Shown here in pieces: positions 1 to 12,400 of a stretch of DNA of 64,000 nucleotides. A program made the translations under genes and the position numbers. Below the pieces are notes generated by a model. It was not told the origin of the DNA, made no database searches, and saw nothing but the letters and a program-made list of their open reading frames with translations. How positions within the stretch are numbered: the first letter of the stretch is position 1; every line of letters starts with the position of its first letter. This DNA is from Apostichopus japonicus (Eukaryota > Echinodermata > Holothuroidea > Aspidochirotida > Stichopodidae): NCBI RefSeq assembly GCF_037975245.1, contig NC_092576.1, positions 18,282,611 to 18,346,610 of the forward strand. Reading direction: 5' to 3'.

Positions 1-181
1 TGTGCATGGGTGGTGCTGTAGTAATGTAGATAAACCATTCTAAGACCTGAACAGTTTCCACTTTATAACCTATTTAACAAATTTTAATGTTTACGCAAGT
101 CATATACCTGTCCAGACACTAAAAAAAAATTAAAACTCATAGAATGCACTGTACTTGTCCAATTTTAATCGAAAGCCTTAC

Positions 182-289
182 CTTTCATTAAAAAATTTGA
201 TCTTCAGTAAAAATATTCCTCTGTCTGCAAATTTTATTGATGACAGTACTTCCTTCTCTTGTGGAGAAATTCCATCAGCTAATGTTAAC
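182..289 (-). CDS. Possible internal exon, unknown protein
   Basis: On the minus strand a T-rich tract is followed by AG at 291-290, then 108 nt with one open frame, then AG|GTAAGG (donor GT at 181-180). The frame reads 35 complete codons in phase 1 (LADGISPQEKEV, then a hydrophobic/basic tail FLLKIKFFNER). A good acceptor, a good donor and an open symmetrical exon are what I see. I do not recognise the family, no flanking exon was found, and the gene would extend beyond the window on both sides. It could be a chance open stretch. Confidence 0.3.
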
Positions 290-3125
290 CTTCAACAAAC
301 CAAAAAAAAGTATTTCAAAATGTCACTGAAGTACATTCCATGTGAATATTTTTTGAAAAGCCTTACATTTCGATATTGACATAGTTGCAAGTGTCTTGCA
401 AACGGTACAAATAAACACATCATAATCAAGGTTAAAATGTAATGGTGTGTTAACACCTCAAGACTTTGCTTCACAATCGTACATTTGGTTTTCAAAGACT
501 ACACATAAAGTCATTTCAATATTGATAACATTCTATGATGGTGGAAGTAGCAAAGTAAAACAAGCGGTTTGGCAGTGGACTTGGTGGGGATTGAAAGTCT
601 TCTTACATTAATTTGGTAGCCGTTGCCCTAGATCGTTTACATATTGGAAATAAACAGCAACTTTTCATCATGTTTGTTCGTGTTGAAACTTAAAACAGTA
701 AATTCATTTCATGTAAAGCGTGTGGTGATCAGACTTAAAGGATATTCCAGTGAAGACTTTAGAAAACTAAACCCACGTCCTACGAATTTAAAATATATCT
801 CACAGTCCATACTTACTGAATATTAAAGACAACTGGGGATTTTTGCAATATATGCTTGTGGGAGCTCCTTATTTCCATATAAGCCATTTCTCGCTGCATG
901 GTGATCATGAACCAGCAGCTCAAAGCTATTATGATATCCTGTGAGTTATTGCAATAAAGTAGATCATATTTGATGTGGTGTTCTCATTCTGCATTCTCCA
1001 AATTGTGCCAAAGTTCAGCCATCTTTTCTGACAAGAGAATGGACATAAATAAGTCCAAATAATTGTTTCATAAATTGCAAGTGGAAGTCTCGACAGTGCA
1101 GTTCCCTATATAATGTCAATATTTAGGGTACATGTTGTCCAATATTCATGTCAGCTTAGTTCATTTAGCTATCACTTTCATGGAAACCGCATATGCAACA
1201 ATTGAGAAAACTGCCACACACAAGTTTGAATATTGATCTATCATTTGGTATGTAAGTTGTATCCAGGAATTAAGCATGCAATCACTTCAAAAAATTGACT
1301 GGGTATTCATGCCTGGTTCAATGCCTCATCCCGCATGCAGTTCATTTACTTAACAATAACATGCACCCTATACTATGTTTACAAACATTATACCTTCAGG
1401 ACTACTGTTGTACACAGACTTAAGCAGAATTACTGAGTTCATTTTAAATGTTTGGTTTTAATTATGTTAAAACTTCGCACCCTTGATGGCATATGTGTGC
1501 GTGTGCGTTGGTGGGAGTACTGTGTTTGTGATCCTAGCTTGTAAACACATTTTCGCATGACAGTAAGCTTTATTGGACAGATCACATAGTTGGTTTTTAA
1601 ATAGATGCATCACAGGTACAGAAGCCTATTGTTTTTGGTGAAGGTGAAAGGTGATTTAGTTAAAAGTGGTCAAATTAAGATAAAATAAGTTGTTCGTGTA
1701 TGCAGCCTACACATACACAGTAGCTTATATGTCAGATTGACAAATTCATAGAATAGAACTTATTACATAATGGAAACCATGTGCAGTGCATTTTGAATAA
1801 TGGTTATCTATTTATACACCCAACTAGCTAGTATTGCATCATAGAAACATGCTACACATGTATGCATTTAAGTATTTTGTCACACAGTACAGTGCTTATA
1901 TCATAAAATGCAGTTGTTATTGTTCCATAACAACTCTGATCATACTAGCCTTTTTGTGCAGGGAGTTGTTATGGAACAACTTCCTGGTTTGTGCTATGGA
2001 CATGAGAACTATCTAGTGCCTGTTCAACATGAGTCTTGTGCATTTTCATGTTTAATACTTACTAACACCAAATTACTTCAAACACATGGTCACTTTTAAA
2101 AGTTTGAAAACTGAATACAATCAAGAGCTTTTATTGGACATGATACCCAATATGAAAATACTTTTGTTGTACATATGTATGCTGGTTTTTAATCATACAT
2201 TTTTGTTATGCTCAGATAGGTCAGTGGTATTATATTGAGGTAATTTTGGTTATTTTTAGGGTGTAAGATTTCCAAATGCCCCGAAACATGCAAAACCACA
2301 ATTTGATCAGCATATACCTGAAAGAAATTCAAGCTCATGAAATATGTAAATCTGCTTGACTGCAAAAAGTTATGGTTGCCCGCTGTATCGTTGCTAGTAC
2401 TAGCTACAGTAGCAGTAGGCTAGTAGCATCAGCACACGCAGTAGCAGGCAGCTGTGATTTACCAGAGCCTGTAATATTAATATGCCTAATTTAGGACGTT
2501 AGGCCTAGTCTACTCTTACTTAACTTAAGTCTAACCATAGTCTAACTTTATATGTGTTCAGCATGAAGGTATTTACTCTAAATGTTATTAATATATCAGG
2601 AACTCTTTTACGGAATTTACTTACAATGCAAATACTCCACCAATTTCCAAGAGCCAACTGCAATGGGCAACGTTTATGGTAACCCGCGGCACTTCTTTTG
2701 TAGGCTACCTGGCTAGGCCCACATGCATTAGTAACGTTGAATGTACGCTATTGTGATAGTAACGATACGATCCGATCGAGTGTCCTGTCACCGAACACAG
2801 AAAGAACTGTTTGCAGATGGGAGCGTTATTTTGTAACGTGTAAATTTGCCAGTTAAAATAGAAACTCTTATTTTCTTAAATATTCAAATTAAAGGAATAA
2901 TAAAGGGAAAAACGTAAAGATTCCAGTGTAATTACAGGAACCTAACATTTTCGGAATGATATATAGCCACATTTGGTCAAAATCGAGGTGTAAAGTTGGG
3001 ATCCAAAATATATGCTACGTAATTATGTTATATACCCTTCAAAAATACCTGCACGTTTGAGGGGAAATTCTACCCTTTTAATGAACGATTTTCTTCTAGT
3101 CACTTCGGAATTGAACAGTTAATGA
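290..3125. other. Non-coding, no gene seen
   Basis: AT-rich DNA with only short shadow ORFs. It contains one perfect hairpin (1921-1978, listed separately) and a GTAGC/TAGTA-rich stretch near 2390-2470. TAGGCCTA-type words appear near 2500. No exon with convincing splice sites was recognised. Confidence 0.5.
1921..1978. repeat. Perfect 16-bp inverted repeat (hairpin)
   Basis: TGTTCCATAACAACTC at 1921-1936 is exactly complementary to GAGTTGTTATGGAACA at 1963-1978, with a 26-nt loop. One more pair (1920/1979) extends the stem. It could be a foldback remnant or a structured transcript. Nothing around it identifies a function. Confidence 0.8.
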
Positions 3126-3540
<415 letters not shown>

Positions 3541-3879
3541 CTTTTAAATTGGAACGATAGAGTTACATTCTGCAAATATTGTTGGAAGCAAGTCAAGGGG
3601 GGTTGAAAAATGTTCGTTTCTATTAAGATTTAAAAAAATTAATTAAAAACTAGGTAAATTAGAAAGCATTGAAGATGGGCATTCTGATATTGGCTATATG
3701 TGCGTGTGTTAAAAACAGCACTTTCGGCAACATTTTGATTATGGCCTTTAAAATGAAAACCGATATGTATATCTTTATTATAAAATCACCCTTTTAAACA
3801 TATTACCCAAAGGAAAGATATATTAGACTCTTTTAAGCAATGAATCGCGAAAATGAAGATATATTGCCAATATTGTATT

Positions 3880-4060
3880 GCACAGTATCTTATTGCACTG
3901 ATGAGAAGCCGGCCCTCTATTACGTTACGCTCTTCGCGCAGTACGGCTATACGTACGCGAACCTCGATCGTGCCTAGCTAGCCTATCGAGTATATGCCTA
4001 GATAACGTCCATCCAAATGCAGATGTGCGAGTCACACGGCGCGGGAAGAACGGTAAGTTA
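3880..4060 (+). promoter_or_regulatory. CpG-rich patch, possible promoter and first exon end
   Basis: In AT-rich surroundings this stretch is unusually rich in CG dinucleotides (CGTTACGCTCTTCGCGCAG, ACGTACGCGAACCTCGATCG). It ends in CGGGAAGAACG|GTAAGT near 4050, a good donor. This fits a TSS with a non-coding first exon on the plus strand, but no downstream coding exon could be linked to it. It is inference only. Confidence 0.25.
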
Positions 4061-4773
4061 ACTATTTGTGTAGTTCATTTAATGGCATAAGCGGCCGTAT
4101 TATATTTTCGAAGCACACTCTCCTTTGGCTATTATTTATGGCTTTCTCCTAATTACGCCAGCTGGTTAGTTCTATAGGCTGTGCATAACGTTAGGCCTAA
4201 CTTAGTTAAAACGTAACTAGGCCTATCATAGGCCTAATTGATACTATCGTGTATTATTAGCCTAGTACTTAGTAGTACTAGGGCAATTCCAAACGTTTCG
4301 CATCAGGGCCATTCAGAAACTTAGAAGAGAGTTGTGTTGGAGTATGGATAGGTTTTTTTCACATATGAATATATATCTGAGCTAGGTTGCGCTTCATTGA
4401 TAAACAATGATTCATTATTTTACCGATTTTGGACTAGCCTAATTATAAAGGCCTAGTGCCTACTGCATTTTGTATGGAAAAAAAGGTCATTTATTGCAAC
4501 AAAACATTTATCTTGGGATTTCTCCTAAAGTACAGTATACTTATTCAAATCACCTGTTAACAATACCACCAATACTAACTAGTGGCCTATGTGGCAAATA
4601 CCACCTATAAGCTTGGAAAAATATGGCATTATCGCTGCCCACGGGGGAAATTTATTATAATGCTCCCACCCAAAAAGAAAATGATTAAAGAGTTCCATTG
4701 ACAACACAAATCATTTTTTTCTGTAATACAAAAGTTCAATAAAGTCCTTTGTAAAATTACTTCAAGATACTGA
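4061..4773. other. Non-coding, TAGGCCTA-rich
   Basis: Contains many TTAGGCCTAA/GCCTAGTA words (4180-4280, 4430-4460) and no exon I can support. Confidence 0.4.
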
Positions 4774-4784
4774 TGACAAAGTAC

Positions 4785-5822
4785 TAGTGTTTGCACGGGT
4801 AATCGGGGTACCCGGGTACCCGCCCGACGTGATACTACCCGGTTCCTATTTTATTACCCGAATCATACGCAAAGTGTGATTGTTTAAAAAAAAAAATGCA
4901 AACCGATGGTTAGGCTGATTTCCAATTGACTTAGTGTGTTGTTAGGCTACCATGTGTTCGAAGATAACAGCAATAACGAAAGCTTTCCATAGATATCTTA
5001 TAACTGCGTCACAATTTCAGCAAATAAACAGATGGCTAGGCTAGACTGCCCCATTGACTTAGTGTGGTATTAGGCAACCATGTGGTCGAACGTAACAGCA
5101 ATTACGAAAGTATTCCATGGATGTCTTATAACTGCGTCACATCTCCAGCAAATAAACAGATGGTTAGGCTTAGCTAGATTTCTCATTGACTTAGTGTGGT
5201 GTTAGGCTACCATGTGGAAGAAATTATTATTTATTAATTCGTTTATTTCAAAGAAGGAAAGGCTGACAAGGAATTTTACGCGATGTTTATGGATTATAGA
5301 CGGAATAACTAAAAAATAGTAATCGCAAGTGGCTTTTTACTAATCGTTTATTCCAAATGCGATCAAATTGCGCGAATCGCGCAATCTCGCAGCTAATGAG
5401 AACCCTGGGCCTGCATAATAGATAGTAGTAGTTGTAGTAACAACTGTTTTAGAGCTAAATTGGATATTTATATGGTTTGATCCAATAGACGTGCACGAGC
5501 TAGCATAAGTAGCGGCGGCAATGCGATGTTAGTAGTAATGCTAATTATAATTAAATAATTAATTTATTAACAAGTTAATGAAAGAAACAGAAGCAAATAA
5601 AAATTATTGAGGGAGGTTTTATACCTTATCTTACACCTACGTATTTGAACATGAAAACATTGTCAGTAGAGAATATAATGCATTTATTACAGTATCCAAT
5701 ATGTAATTTCTTGAAAATCGTGATACACGAGGGTAAACAAATTTTTTCCGGGTACCCGGATACCCGACGGGTAACGGCCCTCGGGTACCCGGTTCCCGAT
5801 TTTTGGACCCGTGTAAACACTA
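4785..5822. mobile_element. Non-autonomous hAT-like DNA transposon, 1,038 bp
   Basis: The left end TAGTGTTTGCACGGGT and the right end ACCCGTGTAAACACTA are inverted repeats (15 of 16 match). Both ends continue into GGTACCCGG-rich sequence. The flanks TGACAAAG (4774-4781) and TGACAAAC (5823-5830) agree at 7 of 8 bases, if three bases (TAC) at the left junction are allowed as extra. TAG-type termini and 8-bp duplications are typical of hAT. No transposase frame is present. The interior is made mainly of 127-bp tandem repeats. Confidence 0.7.
4904..5218. repeat. Tandem repeat, about 127 bp x 2.5, inside the hAT element
   Basis: GATGGTTAGGCT, ATTGACTTAGTGTG, GTTAGGCTACCATGTG and AACTGCGTCACA recur in the same order from 4904, 5031 and 5159. 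The third copy is cut short near 5218. Such internal arrays are common in non-autonomous elements. Confidence 0.85.
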
Positions 5823-5830
5823 TGACAAAC

Positions 5831-7256
5831 AATTCATTAAATCATACCCATAACAACCATTGTAAGCATATCAATTCCTTAGCGCCATTCCCTGTGTGGC
5901 ACGCGAATTGAGTTCGACCGCCGCAGTTTTAGGCCTATGACTTTACCATATAGACCATTTTCCTACAGCCATAACGTGAAAAGTTTATACCGAAAAAACT
6001 TAGTTCAAACGGCACTAAACAGAGAATGTGTTGTCTCTCAAGTTCTGTTCTTTTCTTAACAATACAGTTTAAAATTCCACCGGACTTGGGTGATTTACGA
6101 TGCAAGGTTAATAAATATCGAACTCAAAACCCTCATTGATAACACACAGTAAATACTGAAGAAAATCACCATTTGATAGCCGTACTTTGTTTGCGTAACC
6201 CTCCTCTTGAATATTCATTGACAAATTTAGTTCAAACGGTTTTGGGAAGTATTTTTTCTTTATATATAGTAACTTTAAATTGATGTTAAATTCATTTTCA
6301 TTGGTCACTATCTTCAATCGGACCAAGTACAATCCAATCGAATATCTTCTAAGAAAAATACAAGTTACGCTTTCTTCGGTGGGCATGCCGTTACGTAATA
6401 TGTGTATCCTGTACTGCTTTCAAAACGTCATATTTGATCGAACTTAATATTATTTCAAAGAAAATGACCGTAGAATATGCATCATTAAATGTTGAAGCAA
6501 GTAATTACCAATTAATTTATCTAATGCAATCCTAATTATAGAAAAACTGTTTAAGACCCCCCCCCCTGATGAATGGAATAGTCCAACCAACTTGTCCGCA
6601 CAGAGCCACAGGATTTCCGGTCAAGGTGATGAGTCATACGCGTTGGTCAGTAAGAGGGCTATTTTGAAGGATGTTTAGTGTGCATTTTAGACAGAAAGGA
6701 ATTGATATGTCTGATTGATTCCGCTAACTTTCCAGAAATAATAAATCCCAAGAAAAACAATCCGAAAGTTGTAAAAGCTTGGACGGACACATGATGTGCA
6801 TCTCAACAGTGACTGGTTCAATATACGCTAATGTTGAACAGAAAGAACATTTACAAATTTATCACTGATGAATGATGTTGCGAGCAGTCGGGATTACTGC
6901 ACGCTTCAGTTCTATTTAACCTTTTCATTTATCATATTTTAGTACTTAATATCCGGTCACGCTCAGGAAACAATTACGACATTCCTTCACGGTCGATTTG
7001 TTTACTGTAAGAACTATTAACCGTTTTTTCTCAGAAAAGCTTGATAGTCTGAAGTTATTATAGCTTGAGATTTTAGTATACTGCCAAAGAAGTAAGTTGT
7101 TGTTTTTGTATTGATATTTTATGTAGAAGTAACGGGAAATTTAGTATGTTTGGTTTTGTTTAATTGCACGTCTTTTTTGATCTAATGTAGTGCAGGGTTC
7201 ACTTGCGCGAATTTAAATTATTCTGTTTATGTACAGTATATACATATGTATATATG
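5831..7256. other. Non-coding, no gene seen
   Basis: A short poly-C run lies at 6558-6567. A minus-strand open stretch of 92 codons (6108-6386) has no recognisable motif and no splice support. Nothing else stands out. Confidence 0.45.
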
Positions 7257-7943
7257 CAGGCGCGTATCCAGGATTTTCAAACCCGGGGGGCGCGAATTAC
7301 TATCTAAGCGGAGCGCCACCATCGGTTGGCGCGCAGCGTACAAGAAAATTTCTTGTTTTGCAACCCCCCAGATCACCGGAAACGGCACTTCTCGGGCTTG
7401 AAATGACCAACCAGATGTATACTTTTTGCCTGAGAACCAAGTATTTCCTAATAGATTTTTTTTCAATCCATAACCTTTTTGAAGATTGTCAACCCGGCAC
7501 ACATCATGTTCGACCTGATCGCATCTCCTGTGGGTCTTTGTTTTTGTAGGTGATTCTACGTCGAGGCCCACAATACCCGTCAGCCCCACTTTTCAAGGTT
7601 TTAAGCCCCAAGTTTGTTCAGAATTTGAAAATTCACATTTTTCGTGAATAAACTTACTTCAAAACATACCCATAATGTTGTACAAAATTTCATCTATGGA
7701 CAACCAATATAGAAAAACTTCCCTCAACCCCTAACAGACCGGTCAAAATTGCACGAGTAGAGGGAAGTGTGATGCAGAATGTTGGTCAGAAATTTTCGAA
7801 AATTCAGACACAGTTAATTTATTGATGTATAAATATTAAAACCTCTTATAACGGCTATTATAAAACTTGGTTGAAGGAAATGAAAAAATGGCAGATATTT
7901 CCGAAACTGAACACTACACACATAGGCGTAGGAGGCGCGGCGG

Positions 7944-8337
7944 CAGTGGCGGAGCTAGGGGTATTGGTCAGGAGTGGCGAGAATGGTCTGTAGGGGCGCT
8001 TTCGACACTATCTAAGCGGAGCGCCACCACTGGTTGGCGCGTAGCGTACAGAAAATTTTTGAGTAAAGATACTCCCTAGATCGCCGGAAATGACCCTTTC
8101 CGGGCCTGGCTAATATGCAGATAAACGAAGAATAAGGTGTCATTGCCAAATTACACCAACAAAATGTGACAAATGTCAATAAGTAGATGAGAGCGCAATA
8201 AAAAAGTCAATAATCTAGAATAAGTAAAAAGTGGTAAAGAGCTGAAAAAGGCGCCAGCAGTCCATTTGAGTCCGTCAGGGGGGCATCCGCCCCCCACCCC
8301 CCTGACCGTATGGACGCTCCGCCACTGCGCGGCGGGG
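7944..8337 (+). mobile_element. Intact hAT-type MITE with perfect 8-bp TSD
   Basis: It starts CAGTGGCGGAGC and ends GCTCCGCCACTG, a perfect 12-bp terminal inverted repeat. It is flanked by CGCGGCGG on both sides (7936-7943 and 8338-8345), a perfect 8-bp target duplication. Length 394 bp and no coding capacity. CAGTG-type termini plus 8-bp duplications place it in hAT. Related copies on the opposite strand are at 53632-53736/57374-57498 and at 59214-59582. The insertion lies inside the 7.26-9.45 kb complex. Confidence 0.88.
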
Positions 8338-9227
8338 GTGCAGCCCCTAATTCGCCATTACTAATGTAAAAGAGAGTTTTGACATAATTGGACCTCCATG
8401 CTTTTTATACATCTACATGAGACGTGTCGTTGTTTACATTAGCATCCCGCGGTGTACTGCGCAATTTTAACGGACCGTACGGTACATGATGGCATGCGAT
8501 GTAATAACCGATGCTTGCTTATATGATATTGACATAGCTTGCGAAAATTTTTGGTTATTTTTTCAGGCAAGTCGGACAGTTTTGAGGCTTTTCATCCTGG
8601 AACGCCATTTTCATGCTCACTGATATGATGTGATATCTGCTGTTTGCTTTACAAATTCGAACAGGCGCGTAGCGAGGAATTTGCCAAGGGAGGGGCGAAG
8701 CCTGTAGGCAAATTATCTAAGCGTAGCGCCACCATAGGTTGGCGCGAAGCGTACAAGAAAATTTTGGCCGAAAATGCCTCCCAGATCGCTGGAAATGGCA
8801 CTACCCAGGACCATTTGTTAGCGCGAAGCGTACAAGCAAATTTTGGCCAAAAATATCTCCCAGATCGCTGGAAATGACACTTCCCAGGCCTTGTAAGTTG
8901 CCTCTAAGCACTTTCTATTTTGAAATTACTTAGCGATATCATTTAAAAAAATGCTGAATGGGGGGGGGGGCGGGCGGTCGCCCCCATTCCAAAATGCGTC
9001 ATGTTCCCCGACGACACGGTCGAGTTCGAGACCAGCCACAGTTGGTTTCATAGCACAATTCTACACACGCGTTATGATAGACCATATATAGTATATATAT
9101 AGATCATTAGTGAGAGAGGAAAACGGAAACGTCAAAAAATGGAGTTGTCGGTGTAAGGGGTAGGGTGAGTCACACTTTTACGAAATCATTGATCCGTCAC
9201 TGGCTACCCTTCAGCGCTGTAATGATG

Positions 9228-9410
9228 TCACTGTCCCTCTTTCTCTCCCCGGTGTCTTCGCGTTTTTCTTTTACTCCCTCCTTTTCTCCCTTTCTCTCTT
9301 TTTTTCTTTTTCTTTTCCCTTCCTTCCTCTCCTCCTCCTCTTTTTTCCCTCTTTTTTCCTTTTTTCTTCTCTTTTTGTCTCTCCTCTTTTTCTCTCCTCT
9401 TTTTCTTACC
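9228..9410. repeat. Polypyrimidine (CT-rich) tract
   Basis: About 180 bp of almost pure C and T on the plus strand (CTCTTTTTCTCTCC-type). The Ser/Phe and Lys/Arg/Glu open frames on the two strands are compositional artefacts. Confidence 0.95.
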
Positions 9411-9474
9411 CGGGGGGCGCGCGCCCCCAACGCCCCCCCCTGGATACGCACCTGATATGCATTGATTAGATGCA

Positions 9475-12400
9475 TTGATTATGGGTTTTTTTTACTTTTA
9501 TTTGTAATTCAAGCATATCTGTTTAGAAACAAAGTTTAAAGGCTATCATTAATTAGTTTTCTCTGATATTGTTTGATCCCAGATTGAATGAAACTCATTG
9601 ACGTAAATAATAGATCAGATCATACAGTTTTAGGCAGTTGCTAAACTCTGGGTATTCTCTAGTCTTCGCCGGTCCAAATATCACAAAGTGAGAATGAAAA
9701 CAACTCTTATCCTAATTTGTAGTTGATTTTCCTTGTCTGAACCTTCCTTACAGTACTGTATACATCTGGGAAATGGACAGAACAATTTCTAAAGTATATC
9801 TATAATTTTGGGAACTGTAGTACCCTACCCTAGAAGGGGAAAGTTGAAGGTCAATAGTGCAAAGGAATAAATAATCTTGTTTGATAAGAACTTAAAGTAC
9901 ATGGGAGGGGGGTGTAGAATGTCACTTCATAACATCCCTCTTGCCTTGAGAAAGTTTTGAACAAATTTCTCTTTAACTTATGAAGTAGGTAAACTTCAAA
10001 GTTACATCAAACAAATTTCATGATAAAAAGATCTTACATCATGAATATAAAAAGGATATGATAGAAAAGAATACATGTGAAAGATTTTTGGTCAATGAGA
10101 GGTTTGATGTAAATGAAAGGAAAAGGACTGTTCCAACCCTTAAATTTTTAAAATGTATTTTACACTTAAACAATAGCATATTTATGCATTCTACTTTCAA
10201 GACTTATGTTCTGTGAAACACACTAAAAATATGTCACCATTTTCCATAGGTAAGGCTACACATGAATACCAATGGTGCTCTCGGAATATAAGTCCTAGAA
10301 AAGTATCTGCAAAACTAGGTACAGTATTCTACCGAAGCAGACATGAGAATCATTACCTTGAAATTCAAGATTACTTTGTCAGAAAGAACACTGATAACAG
10401 TATATTCATTTGCTGCCTCTGTAAAGTGAGCATTGATACTTGACCCATCAAGTCTTTGCATATAATCGACTACACATAAATCATTAAAGGCAAGTGTCAT
10501 GGACCAAATCAAAGGTTAAAGTAAAAGCATATGTACATATCAACCTGCAGAAACCTACGTTGCTAATGTAGAGCGAACATTGTCGTTACCCTTTCCCCTT
10601 CCCTCTCCCACCTTACACAGTATATGGCATAGAACGGCATACAGCTGTTAGTAAATATTAACACTAACTCGAACCACATAAAACTACTCCAACTGTAAGT
10701 ATCTATTCCAGTTCCTGTTACACTGTGCTGCACTGTGCCACACAGTATACAGTGCCATTCTTACACAGATTCACTTTTATCATTTATCTGTAATCAATCC
10801 TAGGGCAATTTCTGTCTCTATTGCTCTTCTGCCCAGCACTTAGAACTTGTTAAGATGAAACCAGTACACTAATTTACATAGCTGTTTTAGTCACGGATGC
10901 TTTCACACAGAGGTAAAATAATTGTTATCTAAGATGTGGTTATTAGGATGCCAAATTTATGTCTATCGAGAAACAGAACTAAAGAGTCATCTGCTAAACC
11001 TGTTCTATAAAAAGTATTATGTTTATGGTCATGCATGTTGGAACAGGTGTTTACATTCATGGATATGTGAGTTGGTGCATTGGGACATTTATACATTTCA
11101 TGGTGAGATCTTCCCTCACTGCCATGGTTTAGAGTAGGTGCACATATTGCCATGTCAAAGATTTGATGTATTTACTGTAACTTTAATGACTAGAAGTCTT
11201 GGGATTGGTCAATATATTATGGCATTCATGGTATTGAATTGAATGCAACAGATGTATAGTGGTTTGATGTAGTGACCTGTAATTGGTATGGCCTGAGGCT
11301 GTTTTCTTTCTTGAATGTGTAATCATGGAGCTATAAACAGAGGTGTAATAAACTGGTGACTGTCAACCAGTGTTCCAATTACAAAAATAAAATTGTACAT
11401 GCACCTGTGCATGTAGGTTAAACAAAAATTACCTGCACAAACAAATCATTACTTGCACCACAAGTGAAAAATACAAAAAGGGTGTTTTCAAAGTTACTCC
11501 TGGGTTTTGTTTATGTAGGCCATTTTACTTGCATGCACATGCACACATAGCTTACATGTGTGTGTGCACACGTGCGAACACACATGTAAGCTATTTAAGT
11601 AACATGCAGTCAAAAGTTACATGCATTAATTTTGGTGCTGTCAACCCCTTGTATTCACATGTCACCACTGGTTTGACAGATTTGCTTGCAACTCTCCAAT
11701 CTTTTCGAGCAATCACTAGTAATTTCACTAATATCCACTATAAATTTAACTTTAATCGCTGAGTAAATTGTTGGCCAAATCCACAAGTTGCAAATTTTAT
11801 GCTACATCACACCAAAATAAATCTACACATGTTTTTTGAAAGGTATATACTGACCTATCAATATGAAACATTTGAGAGATGCAAAAACTCATCTGCACAT
11901 CTCAAAAAAAAGTATTTCTTTCCTACAAAGTGAAACACATTTGCCAATGGTTGGTACTATTATGAAGAAAAGGCCTACAGTAGCTACAATATGAAACTCC
12001 TATATTTTTGCATTAAAGGCATACATGTAAATAACATTTTTGGTAATGTACATACACAGTAACTCATAGAAAATGACAGGCTAACCCTTTATTATAACCA
12101 TATACAAACTATGCCATTTAAACTGCTTCTGTACACATAATACACATGACTTTATCCACTATTTGGTTTTGGCAAAACATTCCTGAACAATCCATTACAC
12201 AATAAATATCTTCTGCTTGTGAACAAATACTTCTGGCAGATATTGCATTACTGGGTGGAATATCATGATAGTCTTATATTATAAATTAATAAAGAATGGA
12301 CACGCCCCTTGCTGTAGCTGCAAATCTAAACATCCCATTTTGAGTTGAAAACCTTGATCAGTGCGTGCAACTGAATGAATTTCATAGCTCTCAACTCTGC

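Larger units (their letters stand above)
7257..9454. mobile_element. Repeat complex of GCGCCACC/GGTTGGCGCG family
   Basis: The left edge CAGGCGCGTATCCAG (7257) and right edge CTGGATACGCACCTG (ending 9454) are inverted repeats with one mismatch, so the block may be one composite element. I see no clean 8-bp duplication. Inside are copies of a module (TCTAAGCGGAGCGCCACC, GGTTGGCGCG, GCGTACAAGAAAATTT, then AGATCGCCGGAAATG-like) at 7306-7400, 7944-8337 and 8663-9000. The copy at 8663 has an internal duplication of the GCGTACAAG..CCCAGATCGCTGG segment. A pyrimidine tract lies near the right end. Confidence 0.6.

Noticed and set aside
6108-6386. 92-codon minus-strand open stretch
   Set aside because: No domain, no homology that I recognise and no convincing exon borders. 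Length is expected by chance in 64 kb.
7257-9454. A single 2.2-kb hAT element with clean target duplication
   Set aside because: Ends are inverted repeats, but the flanks TATATATG and ATATGCAT do not match, so it may be two or more copies. Kept only as a repeat complex.
9165-9475. Ser/Phe-rich and Lys/Arg/Glu-rich open frames
   Set aside because: Produced by the polypyrimidine tract and its complement. No splice or start context.
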